Below are positions 1 through 8,597 of a DNA stretch of 64,000 nt, piece by piece. Position 1 is the first letter of the stretch; every line of letters begins with the position of its first letter. Below the pieces are notes generated by a model. The model was given only the letters and a program-made list of their open reading frames with translations, was not told the DNA's origin and made no database searches. A program made the position numbers and the translations under genes. Source of the stretch: an uncultured Algimonas sp. (GTDB lineage: Bacteria > Pseudomonadota > Alphaproteobacteria > Caulobacterales > Maricaulaceae); contig CALDUL010000037.1 in the NCBI GenBank assembly GCA_937923575.1, forward strand, positions 22,137 through 86,136. The letters run 5' to 3'.

Positions 1-61
1 CACCGCCGAAGGGTTGGATACCGGCGACATGGCCCACATCACCATAGAGGTCGTCGCATGA
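1..61 (+). CDS. 3' end of an unidentified gene (partial)
   Basis: A frame open from the left edge (first full codon at base 2) ends at TGA 59-61 and overlaps the next gene's ATG (58-60) in an ATGA junction, the usual sign of translational coupling. The last residues read MAHITIEVVA. Only about 19 codons are visible, so the family cannot be named. The overlap suggests it is co-transcribed with the aldehyde dehydrogenase. Confidence 0.5.
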   Translation, partial: TAEGLDTGDMAHITIEVVA

Positions 62-1419
62 TCGCCACCACCAACCCCGCTACTGGCGAGGTCATCAAGA
101 CGTTTGAGCCGCAGACGGAGGCCGAAGTCGATCTCGCCATTGCGAAGTCTGTCGTGGCGTTTGAAGCGCTCAAGAACACGACCTTTGAACAGCGCGCCGG
201 GTGGATGCGCAAGGCGGGCGAGATACTCGTCGCGGAGTCTGATCGCTTCGGCCGCATGATGAGCCTGGAGATGGGCAAGCCGCTGGCGCAGGCGATCGCG
301 GAAGCCAAGAAATGCGCGACCGCCTGCGACTATTATGCCGAACACGCAAAATCGATCATGGCGGATGAGGTCGTAAAGACGTCACGCGCGCGCGCCTTCC
401 GCCGCGTGCTGCCGCTCGGGCCCGTGCTCGCAATCATGCCGTGGAACTTCCCCTTCTGGCAGGTCATCCGCTTCGCCGCGCCCGCATTGATGGCGGGCAA
501 TACGGGGCTGCTGAAACACGCGTCCAACGTCCCGCAATGTGCGCTGGCGCTGAGCGAGCTCTTCACCCGCGCGGGCTTTCCGGACGGCTGCTTCCAGACG
601 CTGCTGATCGGCGGTGCGCGCGTGGAAGCCGTGCTGCGCGACCCCCGCGTGCGCGCCGCGACGCTGACGGGATCCGAACCGGCGGGCGCAGCGGTGGCGA
701 GCGTGGCGGGCCAGGAGATCAAGCCGACCGTGCTGGAACTCGGCGGCTCGGATGCCTTCATCATCATGCCGAGCGCTGACCTCGACAAAGCCATCGACGT
801 CGGCGTGAAAGCTCGCACGCAGAACAATGGCCAGAGCTGCATCGCCGCCAAGCGTTTCATTGTCCACGCCGATATCTATGACGAGGTCCGGGACCGCATG
901 GTGGATGCCTTCGAGGGGCTGACGGTGGGCGACCCGATGAGCGAAGGCACAGACATCGGCCCGCTTGTGGATGCAGACGCCGTCACCGCCTTGTCCGAGC
1001 AGGTCGAGACAGCGCTGCAAGCCGGAGCCATTCGCCTCACTGGCGCGCAGGCGATCGAGCGCGACGGCTCGTGGTTCCAGCCCGGCATCATCGCAGGCGT
1101 GACAAAGGACATGGCGGTTTATTCGGAAGAGATGTTCGGGCCCGTTGCCATGTTGTTCAAGGTCGAGACGCTCGACGCCGCGATTGCGCTCGCCAATGAC
1201 TCACCTTTCGGTCTGGGCTCTGCGATCTTCACCCAGGACGCCGCGGAAATGGAGCGCGCGTTCACGGACATCGAAGCCGGGTCGACATTCGTCAACGCCA
1301 TGACGGCGAGCGATCCGAAGCTTCCCTTCGGCGGGATCAAGCGGAGCGGCTACGGCCGGGAACTGGCGCGCGAAGGGCTGCTCGCGTTTTGTAATGTGAA
1401 GAGCTGCGTGGTGGATTGA
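58..1419 (+). CDS. NAD(P)-dependent succinate-semialdehyde dehydrogenase-like aldehyde dehydrogenase
   Basis: 453 aa member of the aldehyde dehydrogenase superfamily, which oxidises an aldehyde to its acid with NAD(P)+. Visible are the cofactor segment MPWNFPFWQ, the general-base glutamate in LELGGSD (about residue 227), the nucleophilic cysteine in NNGQSCIAAKRF (about residue 261) and the C-terminal EEMFGPV motif. The closest family pattern is succinate-semialdehyde dehydrogenase (GabD/Sad type); substrate is inferred. Length is typical. It starts by ATGA overlap with the upstream partial gene and runs convergently into the amidase gene with a 4 bp gap. Confidence 0.85.
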   Translation: MIATTNPATGEVIKTFEPQTEAEVDLAIAKSVVAFEALKNTTFEQRAGWMRKAGEILVAESDRFGRMMSLEMGKPLAQAIAEAKKCATACDYYAEHAKSIMADEVVKTSRARAFRRVLPLGPVLAIMPWNFPFWQVIRFAAPALMAGNTGLLKHASNVPQCALALSELFTRAGFPDGCFQTLLIGGARVEAVLRDPRVRAATLTGSEPAGAAVASVAGQEIKPTVLELGGSDAFIIMPSADLDKAIDVGVKARTQNNGQSCIAAKRFIVHADIYDEVRDRMVDAFEGLTVGDPMSEGTDIGPLVDADAVTALSEQVETALQAGAIRLTGAQAIERDGSWFQPGIIAGVTKDMAVYSEEMFGPVAMLFKVETLDAAIALANDSPFGLGSAIFTQDAAEMERAFTDIEAGSTFVNAMTASDPKLPFGGIKRSGYGRELAREGLLAFCNVKSCVVD

Positions 1420-1423
1420 GGGC

Positions 1424-2200
1424 TTATCGCTGCCGCCACGCCGGGATGCGCTCGCGGGCTTTCTCGACCGCATCCAGGCTCACCTCCACCTCCAGCACGC
1501 CCGGCGCATCATGGTCCAGCACGCTGATCTCGCCCCAGGGTGACACGGCCATTGTCCGGCCCCATGTGCCGCGGCCGTCTTCGTGCAATCCGCCCTGAGC
1601 CGGGGCGAGCATCCAGGCTCCGGCTTCGATTGCGCGGGCGCGGACCAGCGTCTCCCAATGGTCACGGCCCGTGGAGCGGGTAAAGGCGGCGGGCGCGGTG
1701 AGGATGTGCGCGCCGCCTGCCGCATATCCGGAATAGAGCGCGGGAAAGCGCAGATCGTAGCAGATCGACAGCCCGACGGAGAACGCGCCGACCGGCGCGG
1801 TCACGGGCGCGCGCCCGGCCACATAGCTATCGGCCTCGCGGTAGACTTCGCCATTCGGCAGGCTCGCTTCGAACAGATTGATCTTGTCATAGCGCGCGGT
1901 GATCGAACCACTCGGGTCGATCAGGACCGAGCGATTGGCAATGCCGTCCGGCGTCAGCACCGCCGCCGAGCCGAGCAGCAGATGCACTCCGTGTTTGCGG
2001 GCGAGGTCTTCGTAAGGCGCGACGACCTCCGTTTCCTCGCCGACCGCGGCCCGGAGAGCCTGCGGGTCTTTCTGCAGCAGCGGCGTCATCTCCGGCGTCA
2101 GCACGAAATCGACGTCCAGCCCCGACATCATATGCGCCACGGTGTACGCATTGGCGTCCGGATGAATGCCGGAGCAGAGCTGCAGTAGGGCGCAGCGCAA
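1424..2200 (-). CDS. Carbon-nitrogen hydrolase (Nit1/Nit2-like amidase)
   Basis: 258 aa nitrilase-superfamily hydrolase. The Glu-Lys-Cys triad is visible: Glu37 in LTPEM, Lys in RYDKINLF, Cys in SICYDLRFP. The SICYDLRFP pattern is typical of the omega-amidase/deaminated-glutathione amidase branch, which repairs or salvages amide metabolites in the cytosol. It is the last gene of a minus-strand run comF-grx-nit, starting 4 bp after the glutaredoxin stop. The pairing with a glutaredoxin would suit a deaminated-glutathione amidase, but that is inference. Confidence 0.82.
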   Translation of the reverse strand: MRCALLQLCSGIHPDANAYTVAHMMSGLDVDFVLTPEMTPLLQKDPQALRAAVGEETEVVAPYEDLARKHGVHLLLGSAAVLTPDGIANRSVLIDPSGSITARYDKINLFEASLPNGEVYREADSYVAGRAPVTAPVGAFSVGLSICYDLRFPALYSGYAAGGAHILTAPAAFTRSTGRDHWETLVRARAIEAGAWMLAPAQGGLHEDGRGTWGRTMAVSPWGEISVLDHDAPGVLEVEVSLDAVEKARERIPAWRQR

Positions 2201-2204
2201 GGAT

Positions 2205-2480
2205 TTATGCCTTCAGCATCGCGTCCAGCTTGCCCGCGCGTTCCAACGCGGCAAGATCGTCCGACCCGCCGACATGCACGCCGTCGATGAAGATCTGCGG
2301 GAAGGTGTTCCGGCCGCCCGAACGCTCGTTCATCTCGGCGCGCTTGGCTTTGTCATTGGCAGCAGGAATGTCGATAATCTTGACGCCCTTGCTCTTCAGC
2401 AGCGCGGTTGCGCGGATGCAGAAGGGGCAGAACATTTTGGAATACATTTCGACTTTTGGGCCGGAATTCTTGGGTGACAT
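2205..2480 (-). CDS. grxC: Glutaredoxin 3
   Basis: 91 aa single-domain glutaredoxin, a cytosolic dithiol-disulfide oxidoreductase using glutathione. The dithiol active site CPFC sits at about residues 18-21 (MFCPFCIRA), followed by the cis-proline segment NTFPQIFIDG and the GG-SDDL glutathione-binding turn. Length is exactly that of the GrxC family. It lies 17 bp downstream of comF and 4 bp upstream of the amidase on the same strand, so the three are probably one operon. Confidence 0.92.
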   Translation of the reverse strand: MSPKNSGPKVEMYSKMFCPFCIRATALLKSKGVKIIDIPAANDKAKRAEMNERSGGRNTFPQIFIDGVHVGGSDDLAALERAGKLDAMLKA

Positions 2481-2497
2481 GGGGGCTCCTTAAGGTG

Positions 2498-3211
2498 TCA
2501 GGGTGGGGTCACGGGTTTTACCACCCGCGCCAGGCATATGCAGTCAACGCGCAGCGCACCTGCGCGTTTCAATGCACGTGTGCAAGCTTCCAGCGTCGCG
2601 CCCGTCGTCATGACGTCGTCGATCAGCACGACGCGCGCGCCGTCGATCTCCTCGGAACGCTCCACGGTGAAGGCGCCGGACACATTGCGCCGACGCCCCG
2701 CGCCCGACAGCCCGCCCTGGCTGGGCGTGCGCTTGGTGCGGATGAGCGCGCGCGAGGACATGGGCACGTCGGTGCGCTTGGACAGGGACCGGGCCAGCAA
2801 GGCCGACTGATTGAAGCGTCGCTTGATCAGCCGCGTGCGGTGCAACGGGACCGGGACCAGCACATCGGCATGCTCCAGCGCATTGCGGCCCGCACGGTGC
2901 ATTTGCGCCGCAAAGCTCGACAGCCGGTCGGTGTGGCCGCCGTGCTTGAACGACAGGATCATGGGGCGGGAGGCCTCGTCATATTGAAAGGCTGCGCGCG
3001 CCGTGGCGTAGGCGGGCCTGCGCGCCGTGCAAGCCCCGCAGGTGAGATCGAACGCCGCCAAGCCGCGCAGCTCGCTCTCGAAAGGATAGCCACAAGACGC
3101 GCAGCACGGATCGTCGAGAAAAGTGAGCTGATCGAACAGCGCGCTGTCGTCGGTCGGCGGCAGGATCGTATCCACCGCCCATCTGGCCGCATTGCGCGCG
3201 GCGGACCTCAT
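2498..3211 (-). CDS. comF: ComF family phosphoribosyltransferase-like protein
   Basis: ComF-type protein, about 237 aa from the ATG at 3211. An N-terminal cysteine cluster (CCASCGYPF and CGAC, probable zinc site) is followed by a phosphoribosyltransferase fold with the PRPP-binding loop VVLIDDVMTTGATLEAC. ComF proteins are linked to DNA uptake in some species, but their reaction is not established. In-frame starts also exist at 3232 and 3283. I prefer 3211 because the upstream ones overlap the divergent methyltransferase and would add residues without family character. It leads the comF-grx-nit operon. Confidence 0.85.
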   Translation of the reverse strand: MRSAARNAARWAVDTILPPTDDSALFDQLTFLDDPCCASCGYPFESELRGLAAFDLTCGACTARRPAYATARAAFQYDEASRPMILSFKHGGHTDRLSSFAAQMHRAGRNALEHADVLVPVPLHRTRLIKRRFNQSALLARSLSKRTDVPMSSRALIRTKRTPSQGGLSGAGRRRNVSGAFTVERSEEIDGARVVLIDDVMTTGATLEACTRALKRAGALRVDCICLARVVKPVTPP

Positions 3212-3261
3212 ATTTGCCTGCAATGATTGCATCGCTTCCACCGCCCGACTATCGCGCGGCC

Positions 3262-4092
3262 ATGGTGCAGACGCAACCGACACGGTTATTCGACGAAGAT
3301 GCGCTGGCGCGGTTTCAGGCGCGGGCGAAAGCGCGCCTTGGCAGCGAGCCGCCCTTCCTGATTGCGCGCTGCGTCGAAGATCTGGCAGACCGGATGCAGG
3401 ATGTGAACCGGATCTTCGCGCGGGTCGCCCTGGTGGGGCCGCTGGATTGGCGCGCTGCGATCAACACAAACCTGCCGCCATCCGAACGCCCCGAACGGTT
3501 CGATCACCTGGAGATGCCGTCCGGGGACGATTACGACCTCGTCATCAGCCTGCTGCATATCCAATCCGTCGACGATGTCGGCGGGCTGATGCGCGGCATT
3601 CGCGCCATGCTGAAACCCGACGGGCTGTTCATCGGCGCCGTCATTGGCGGGGTGTCACTGACGGAACTGCGCGGGGCGCTCTACGCGGTCGATACGGAAC
3701 GCCTCGGCAGCCCGTCTCCGCGCGTCCATCCCATGATTGAAGTCCGCGCCGCCGCACAGCTGCTCGGTCATGCGGGGCTCGCGATTCCGGTCTCAGATTC
3801 GGACCGCTTTACCGTGCGCTACCGCAGCCTCTCGACGCTGCTATCTGATCTGCGCGATGTGGGGCTTGGCAATGCGCTGGCGAGTCGTGCCCGCAAGGCG
3901 CTGCCCCGTGCCGCCTGGCGCGCGCTTGAGGAGCGCTTGCGCCCCGCGCCCGGCGAGCCCATGCCGATCAGCTGGGAGATCGTCTGGATGACCGGATGGG
4001 CGCCGCATGAGAGCCAGCAGAAACCGCTCAAACCCGGCTCCGCAAAGATGCCGCTCAATACGGCGCTGCGCGCGGTGCGGGACGGCGATTAG
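3262..4092 (+). CDS. BioC/NDUFAF5-like methyltransferase-fold protein
   Basis: About 276 aa from the ATG at 3262 (upstream ATGs at 3214 and 3223 would overlap comF). The opening LFDEDALARFQARAK, the acidic stretch before DLVISLLHIQSVDD and the LKPDGLFIGAVIGG strand match the SAM-methyltransferase family containing mitochondrial NDUFAF5 and bacterial BioC relatives. The glycine-rich SAM motif I is weak in this copy, since the region around LVGPLDW lacks a GxGxG. It is divergent from comF with about 50 bp between starts, and its stop overlaps the convergent fthC gene by 4 bp. Confidence 0.72.
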   Translation: MVQTQPTRLFDEDALARFQARAKARLGSEPPFLIARCVEDLADRMQDVNRIFARVALVGPLDWRAAINTNLPPSERPERFDHLEMPSGDDYDLVISLLHIQSVDDVGGLMRGIRAMLKPDGLFIGAVIGGVSLTELRGALYAVDTERLGSPSPRVHPMIEVRAAAQLLGHAGLAIPVSDSDRFTVRYRSLSTLLSDLRDVGLGNALASRARKALPRAAWRALEERLRPAPGEPMPISWEIVWMTGWAPHESQQKPLKPGSAKMPLNTALRAVRDGD

Positions 4093-4652
4093 TCGAACCG
4101 GATGATCCCGTTCTCCGTCAGCACGGCGTCAAGCTTTTGGTCATGCGGCTCCACCGGCAGCACTTTGACCGCCTGTGCGCTATGCGCGATGCCGAGCGCC
4201 ATCAGGTCTGGATTGTCCGCGCGAAGCCCGGCCAGCGTTGCGTCGTAATACCCGCCGCCATAACCCAGCCTGTCGCCGCGCTTCGTGAACGCCAGCAGCG
4301 GGACGAGCACGACATCCGGCAACTTGGGCATTGATCCGTCGGCCACGCCGCCGACCGGATGCTGGGTTCTCATCGGTCCGGCTTCCATCGCACAGCCCGG
4401 CGTCCACTGCCGCCAATCGAGCACGCGCCGCTCGCGGTAGGTCACGGGCAGCACGACGGTGTTCGACCCAGCAATGCGTTCCAGCAGCGGGCGGATGTCG
4501 ACCTCGGAGCCCATCGGCCAATAGCCGCCGACGATCGCCGAGCCGGGCATGCCGGGCCAGCGGCGGATGAAGTCGCGCGGGGAGGGCGACAGCGCGTCGC
4601 GCACTGTCTTGGCGCGGCTGCGCGCAGTCGCTTTATTGGCGGCAATGCTCAC
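4089..4652 (-). CDS. fthC: 5-formyltetrahydrofolate cyclo-ligase
   Basis: 187 aa enzyme converting 5-formyl-THF to 5,10-methenyl-THF with ATP. The signature glycine-rich LGYGGGYYD motif is present at about residues 138-146, with MGSEVDIRPLL early and the C-terminal HDQKLDAVLTE typical of the family. It starts 10 bp after the stop of the upstream SDR gene on the same strand, so the two are probably co-transcribed. In many alphaproteobacteria this gene neighbours zapA and 6S RNA; neither is seen beside it here. Confidence 0.9.
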   Translation of the reverse strand: MSIAANKATARSRAKTVRDALSPSPRDFIRRWPGMPGSAIVGGYWPMGSEVDIRPLLERIAGSNTVVLPVTYRERRVLDWRQWTPGCAMEAGPMRTQHPVGGVADGSMPKLPDVVLVPLLAFTKRGDRLGYGGGYYDATLAGLRADNPDLMALGIAHSAQAVKVLPVEPHDQKLDAVLTENGIIRFD

Positions 4653-4662
4653 GACGTAATCC

Positions 4663-5397
4663 TCAAGACAGCGTCATGCCGCCGTCGACCACCAGCGTCT
4701 GGCCGACCATATAGCTCGACAGCGGGCTGGCGAGAAAGATTGCTGCGCCCGCCATTTCGGACGGCTCGCCCGTGCGGCGCAACGGAATGGCACGCAGCGA
4801 CGCCTGCATGCGGGCGTCGTTCGATGTGGTGACTTCGGTCAGCTTGGTCGCGACCAGACCGGGCGCGATGCCATTGACGCGAATGCCGTCGCGCGCCCAG
4901 GCCTCGCCCAGGCTTTTCGTCAGGCTGACGGCCGCCGCCTTGCTCGCCGCATAGGCCGGATTGCCCATGGCGGAGCTGAAGCCCGCGACCGAGCTCACGA
5001 TGATCAGCGCGCCCTTCGCCGCGGCCAGCGCCGGATGGTAATGCCGCGCGCAATCCATGACGGAGGTGATGTTGACGTCCATGACCACGTCCCAGCCGGG
5101 GCGGTCGAACTCCTCTCGGCCGTAGCGCACGATGCCCTGGCAGCAGATCAGCACGTCCAGCTTATCCGGCACGGACTGAGCGTCGATCGCCGCGCGGTCG
5201 GACACATCGACCTGAGCATAGGTGAGGCCCGTAAGATCCGAACCTTCGGTGCCCGCATAGTCGGCTGCGCTCGGCCGCGTGCCCCAGACGGTGACGTCCG
5301 CGCCTCTCGCGCGAAGTTCTTGCGCCATGCCGTTGCCGATGCCGGAGCTCCCGCCCACGATGAGGATACGCTTGCCGGAGAAGTCAGTGTCGTTCAT
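4663..5397 (-). CDS. SDR family NAD(P)-dependent oxidoreductase
   Basis: 244 aa classical short-chain dehydrogenase/reductase. The cofactor motif GGSSGIGNG lies at residues about 15-23, the catalytic serine in IVSSVAGF and the YxxxK pair in NPAYAASKAA. The C-terminal GQTLVVDGGMTLS is the family's usual ending. The substrate cannot be read from sequence. The start is fixed, since no alternative ATG lies nearby, and it is only 11 bp from the divergent phosphotransferase start. Confidence 0.88.
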   Translation of the reverse strand: MNDTDFSGKRILIVGGSSGIGNGMAQELRARGADVTVWGTRPSAADYAGTEGSDLTGLTYAQVDVSDRAAIDAQSVPDKLDVLICCQGIVRYGREEFDRPGWDVVMDVNITSVMDCARHYHPALAAAKGALIIVSSVAGFSSAMGNPAYAASKAAAVSLTKSLGEAWARDGIRVNGIAPGLVATKLTEVTTSNDARMQASLRAIPLRRTGEPSEMAGAAIFLASPLSSYMVGQTLVVDGGMTLS

Positions 5398-5408
5398 GGC
5401 GTGGGCTT

Positions 5409-6434
5409 ATGAGCGCGCCGGAGAAATGGAAAGACCATGTTGACCTGGACGCTATCGCGGACTGGATGAATGCGACAGGTCTAGGAGACGGGCGGATCAC
5501 CTCGGCCCGCTCGCTCACAGGCGGGACGCAGAACATATTGCTGCGCATCACTCTGGACGGGCGCGAGTTCATCTTTCGCCGCCCGCCGCCCTCGCCGCGT
5601 CCCGAGAGCTCGTCCGTTCTGCGCCGCGAAGCCCGTGTTCTCGGCGCGCTGGCCGGGAGCGATGTGCCGCATCCTGCGCTGATCGCGAGCGAGCCGGACG
5701 AGACGCTCACGGGCTATAGCTTCCTGCTGATCGAGCCGATCGACGGCTTCAATCCGGCAGAAGGCCTGCCGTCGACGCATCACGATGCGGCCACACAGCG
5801 GCGTATGGGCGAGAGCTATATCGACGCGCTGGCCGCGCTCGCGGAAGTGCAACCGGATCTGCCGGACTTCGGCCGTCCGGACGGATTTCTCGAACGCCAA
5901 GTCGGGCGCTGGACGGCGCAGCTGGAGAGCTATGCGAAGGTGCAGCAGTGGTCCGGTCTCGATGTCGGAGTCTCGCGCGTTGCCGACTGGCTGGAGCGCA
6001 ACCGCCCGACGGACTACCGCCCCGGCCTGATCCATGGTGACTGCCATCTGGCGAACACCATGTTCTCCCACGGCTCTGGCGACATCGCCGCGCTGATCGA
6101 TTGGGAGCTGGCCACCATGGGTGACCCGCGCCTTGATCTCGGCTGGGTCATGGCGACATGGCCGGAAGAGGGTGTGGACACGGTCGGATTGGGCGTGACG
6201 CCGTGGTCTGGCTTTCCGACGACGTCTGAGCTCATCGCGCGCTATGGCGAACGAACGACCCGCTCAACGAATAGTGCGGCTTGGTTTGGCACGCTGGCAT
6301 GTTTCAAGCTCGGCATATTGCTCGAAGGCACCTATGTGCGAGCGCTGGCGGGCAAGGCTCCGATGCCGGTGGGCGAGCGTCTCCACGCAGCGACGCTATT
6401 GCTGTTCGACCGGGCCGAACGGCTGATGGCCTAG
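5409..6434 (+). CDS. Phosphotransferase family protein (APH/ACAD10-like kinase)
   Basis: 341 aa kinase-fold protein of the aminoglycoside-phosphotransferase superfamily. The catalytic loop HGDCHLANTMF (Brenner-type HGDxxxxN) and the metal-binding IDWELATMGDPRLDLGW are intact, and the N-terminal ITSARSLTGGTQNILLRI gives the nucleotide loop. This branch is found with acyl-CoA dehydrogenases (ACAD10/11 in animals), where it is linked to phosphorylation of 4-hydroxyacyl-CoA. The neighbouring acyl-CoA genes support the same role here. A second member lies at 8587-9972. Confidence 0.83.
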   Translation: MSAPEKWKDHVDLDAIADWMNATGLGDGRITSARSLTGGTQNILLRITLDGREFIFRRPPPSPRPESSSVLRREARVLGALAGSDVPHPALIASEPDETLTGYSFLLIEPIDGFNPAEGLPSTHHDAATQRRMGESYIDALAALAEVQPDLPDFGRPDGFLERQVGRWTAQLESYAKVQQWSGLDVGVSRVADWLERNRPTDYRPGLIHGDCHLANTMFSHGSGDIAALIDWELATMGDPRLDLGWVMATWPEEGVDTVGLGVTPWSGFPTTSELIARYGERTTRSTNSAAWFGTLACFKLGILLEGTYVRALAGKAPMPVGERLHAATLLLFDRAERLMA

Positions 6435-6577
6435 ACCATCAATTCTGCCGCGACGGGGTCGATGATCACGTCCATTTGCAGCTCCAACTCCTCGATGGGC
6501 AGCAGCAGTGACGTCGCGCCCATGGCAATGGCGACGATACCGTGGATCGACGCCCAGAGCGCCCGCGCCAAGCAGGA
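6431..6577 (-). pseudogene. C-terminal remnant of a TetR-family regulator
   Basis: Reading the minus strand from about 6574 to the TAG at 6431-6433 gives about 46 codons beginning ARALWASIHGIVAIAMG and ending in an acidic, hydrophobic tail (PIEELELQMDVI). The RALWASxHG pattern is characteristic of the ligand-binding C-terminal domain of many TetR regulators. An in-frame TGA immediately precedes it and no HTH half is present upstream, so the gene is 5' truncated. Its stop overlaps the end of the plus-strand kinase gene. The rest of 6435-6689 shows no convincing gene. Confidence 0.5.
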
Positions 6578-6689
6578 TCAGCTGCTGGCCGACTATGAGG
6601 AAAAAAGCGTGGCGCCCTAGAGGCATCATAAATGAAAAGCCGCGCCGCCACGCTTGCCGGGGCCGCGCGGCGCTCATATCCGGCGGAAC

Positions 6690-7814
6690 ATGAGCTCACC
6701 TAAACCGCTTTCAGGCTACCGCATCATCGAACTCGCCGGCATCGGGCCCTGTCCCTATGCCGGCATGCTGCTGGCCGACATGGGCGCGGACGTCGTGCTG
6801 GTGAACCGGCCCGGCCCCGCATTCGCAACCATCCACGACCGCGGCAAGACGAGCGTGTCTGTGGATCTGCGCCAGCCGGAGGGCGCGCAGCTGCTGCTCG
6901 ATCTGGTCGCGGAAAGCGATGCGCTGATCGAAGGCCTGCGACCCGGCGTGGTCGAGCGGCTCGGCATTGGCCCGGAGGATTCCATGGCCGTCAATCCAAA
7001 GCTGGTCTATGGCCGCATGACGGGCTGGGGGCAGACGGGCCCCTGGGCCAAGACGGCCGGCCACGATATCAACTACATCTCCATCACAGGCGCGCTGCAC
7101 GCCATGGGACGCAAGGGCAAACCGCCCATGCCGCCGCTCAACTTCGTGGGCGATTACGGCGGTGGCTCGATGTTCCTCGTCACCGGACTGCTCGCCGCGC
7201 TACTCCAGGCCGAGCGCACCGGGCAGGGGGCGGTCGTCGACGCGGCCATGGTGGACGGCGTCAACTCCATGATGAGCATGTTTCACAGCCTCGCCGCCAT
7301 GGGACAATGGACGCCGGAGCGGGAGAGCAACCTTCTCGACGGCGCCATGCCCTACTATCGCTGCTACGAGACGTCGGACGGCAAGTTCATGGCGGTCGGC
7401 TGCATCGAACCGCAATTTTTCGCCGAATTCATCCGCTTGCTGGAGGTCGAGGGCTTTGGCGGCCAGCACGACAAGAGCCTACGCGAGACGCAGCACGCCA
7501 CGCTCGAAGCCCTGTTCAAGACGCAGACACGCGATTACTGGGCCGCGCTGTTCGACGGGACAGATGCCTGCACCTCGCCCGTGCTCGACTATGTCGAGGC
7601 CGCGCAGCATCCGCAGGTCGCCGCGCGCCACGGCCTGACCCCGGTCGGCCCATTCACCCATCCACGGCCCGCGCCGGTCTTCGGCCATGCGGAAAAGCCC
7701 GAGCTCGCCGGTATACCGCGCATCAATGCGGGCCGGGAGGCCATCACCGCCCTGCTTGGCTATGATGCGGACCGCGTCGCCCAGCTCATCTCATCCAAAG
7801 TCCTGACGGAGTAG
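6690..7814 (+). CDS. CaiB/BaiF CoA-transferase family, probable alpha-methylacyl-CoA racemase
   Basis: 374 aa from the ATG at 6690; an upstream in-frame ATG at 6654 adds a Pro/Arg leader without family character. The fold is a family III CoA-transferase. The racemase pair is visible: His and Asp in AGHDINYISITGAL and the second Asp in LNFVGDYGGGSM, as in AMACR/Mcr, which epimerises 2-methylacyl-CoA so that beta-oxidation can proceed. The next gene, a crotonase, starts 3 bp downstream, supporting a branched acyl-CoA degradation operon. Confidence 0.85.
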   Translation: MSSPKPLSGYRIIELAGIGPCPYAGMLLADMGADVVLVNRPGPAFATIHDRGKTSVSVDLRQPEGAQLLLDLVAESDALIEGLRPGVVERLGIGPEDSMAVNPKLVYGRMTGWGQTGPWAKTAGHDINYISITGALHAMGRKGKPPMPPLNFVGDYGGGSMFLVTGLLAALLQAERTGQGAVVDAAMVDGVNSMMSMFHSLAAMGQWTPERESNLLDGAMPYYRCYETSDGKFMAVGCIEPQFFAEFIRLLEVEGFGGQHDKSLRETQHATLEALFKTQTRDYWAALFDGTDACTSPVLDYVEAAQHPQVAARHGLTPVGPFTHPRPAPVFGHAEKPELAGIPRINAGREAITALLGYDADRVAQLISSKVLTE

Positions 7815-7817
7815 ATC

Positions 7818-8597
7818 ATGTCCGAAGTTGCTTATGAAATCGATGGCCACGTCGCCGTCATCACGCTGAACCGCCCCGAAGCGATGAACGCCATGAACAA
7901 GGCGCTCCGGGCCGGGCTCGCGGACGCCCAGGCGAAAGCGGAGAAGGACGACAACATCCGCGTCGTCGTGCTGACCGGATCGGGCCGGGCGTTCTCGTCT
8001 GGGACTGACCTGAAAGAGGGGCTTGGCGGAAGTCCCAAGGACGGTCTGTTCGACAACTCCATTCGCGACTACAAACCGCTGGTCGACGGCGTGGCGAAGT
8101 CGGACAAGATCTACATCAGCGCCATCAACGGCTTTGCGGGCGGCGTGGCGCTGGGTCTCGCGCTTGGCTCCGATCTCGCGGTCATGGCGGATGATGCGAC
8201 CATCTTCTCGCCCTTCATCGGCATCGGACTGGTTCCGGACGGCGGGGCGAGCTGGTTCTACCTCCACCACATGGGATACAAACGCGCCTTCGCCGCCATG
8301 GCCGAGGGCACGCGGCTCGATGCGCAGACCTGTCTGGAACTGGGCATGGTCAACAAGGTCGTACCGGCCGCGAGCCTGCGCGAGGAGGCGGTCGCCTACG
8401 CTCACGCCATGGCGGAAAAGGCCCCGCTCGCCCTGCGCTATCTGAAGAAGATCATGCGCGAGGCGGCGACGTCGAGCCAGGAGCAGACCGCGCGGCTGGA
8501 GAGCGAATATCAGATGATGGCGGCGAATTCGAAAGACTCGATGGAAGGGATCGGCGCATTCATCCAGAAGCGCAAACCCGTCTTCCGTGGAGAGTAA
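7818..8597 (+). CDS. Enoyl-CoA hydratase/isomerase family protein
   Basis: 259 aa crotonase. The two oxyanion-hole segments are AFSSGTDLKEG and GFAGGVALGLALGSD. At the position of the second hydratase glutamate the sequence reads IGIGLVPDGGAS, with Asp as in PaaG-type isomerases, so an isomerase rather than a plain hydratase is likely. A GGAG ribosome site lies just upstream. It follows the racemase by 3 bp and overlaps the following kinase start by 11 bp, so all three should be one transcript. Confidence 0.86.
   Translation: MSEVAYEIDGHVAVITLNRPEAMNAMNKALRAGLADAQAKAEKDDNIRVVVLTGSGRAFSSGTDLKEGLGGSPKDGLFDNSIRDYKPLVDGVAKSDKIYISAINGFAGGVALGLALGSDLAVMADDATIFSPFIGIGLVPDGGASWFYLHHMGYKRAFAAMAEGTRLDAQTCLELGMVNKVVPAASLREEAVAYAHAMAEKAPLALRYLKKIMREAATSSQEQTARLESEYQMMAANSKDSMEGIGAFIQKRKPVFRGE

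Noticed and set aside
6528..6620. 30-codon plus-strand ORF as a gene
   Set aside because: No ribosome site; it overlaps a TetR remnant and is probably a remnant itself.
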